This document shows positions 44,272 to 64,000 of a DNA stretch of 64,000 nt, piece by piece (positions within the stretch are counted from its first letter, which is position 1; each line of letters begins with the position of its first letter). This DNA is from Megaleporinus macrocephalus (Eukaryota > Chordata > Actinopteri > Characiformes > Anostomidae). The notes beneath the pieces are model-generated. The model searched no databases, was not told the origin of the DNA, and saw only the letters and a list, made by a program, of their open reading frames with translations. A program made the position numbers and the translations under genes. The stretch covers positions 43,727,666-43,791,665 of the forward strand of contig CM038718.1 in assembly GCA_021613375.1 (NCBI GenBank). Reading direction: 5' to 3'.

Positions 44272-64000
<19,729 letters not shown>

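Overview
The window is nuclear DNA of a teleost fish. It has short exons with GT..AG introns, long introns and intergenic stretches full of fish-type transposon remnants (tRNA-derived SINEs, Tc1/mariner and hAT remnants, L2-like LINE pieces), many TA/GT microsatellites and several long minisatellites. Species cannot be named from the sequence; the repeat mix would suit an otophysan such as a characiform, which is a weak inference.

Four protein-coding genes are supported. (1) At the left edge is the last coding exon (64-606, +) of an IQSEC/BRAG-family Arf-GEF, most likely iqsec1. It has a histidine- and proline-rich tail ending in the PDZ ligand STVV, and a 3' UTR that may run to about 9.55 kb. 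(2) At 21866-22603 (+) is a single-coding-exon leucine-rich-repeat membrane protein of the platelet GPIb-IX family, best read as glycoprotein IX (gp9). A candidate non-coding first exon lies near 19.3-19.48 kb beside GATA and ETS motifs. (3) cnbp lies on the minus strand (coding exons between 29186 and 27424, non-coding first exon near 30.65-30.7 kb). It encodes seven CCHC zinc knuckles and a Gly/Arg box and is complete. (4) raf1 lies on the plus strand. A likely non-coding first exon is at about 33.55-33.63 kb, twelve coding exons run from 44272 to the right edge, and the window ends inside the kinase domain just before the HRD loop. gp9 and cnbp converge; cnbp and raf1 are divergent with about 2.9 kb between their first exons.

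Region by region: 0.6-9.6 kb is iqsec1 3' UTR and flank, interrupted by TA microsatellites, an AGAACC-type repeat, a SINE and a TIR element with a target-site duplication. 9.8-11.64 kb is an indel-free 90-unit array of a 20-bp SINE-head sequence that runs straight into its parental SINE. 12-16.3 kb holds broken Tc1-like transposases and an L2-like reverse transcriptase relic. 16.4-17.3 kb is a second SINE-associated minisatellite. 18-26 kb surrounds gp9 with copies of one palindromic repeat, an inverted repeat pair and an LTR-like promoter block. 30.8-31.6 kb is a tandem duplication just upstream of cnbp. The raf1 introns carry three large minisatellites or degenerate arrays, palindromic MITEs, hAT relics (one with a nested element), and four copies of a repeat carrying a CTCF-like motif.

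The genes do not form one pathway: iqsec1 is an Arf6 exchange factor, gp9 a platelet or thrombocyte adhesion receptor subunit, cnbp a nucleic-acid chaperone and raf1 a MAPK-cascade kinase. No bacterial-type system, CRISPR array or intact transposase is visible. The most unusual features are non-coding: the A-box-bearing minisatellite, a near-perfect 105-bp palindrome in cnbp intron 1, and the long cytoplasmic tail of the gp9-like protein.
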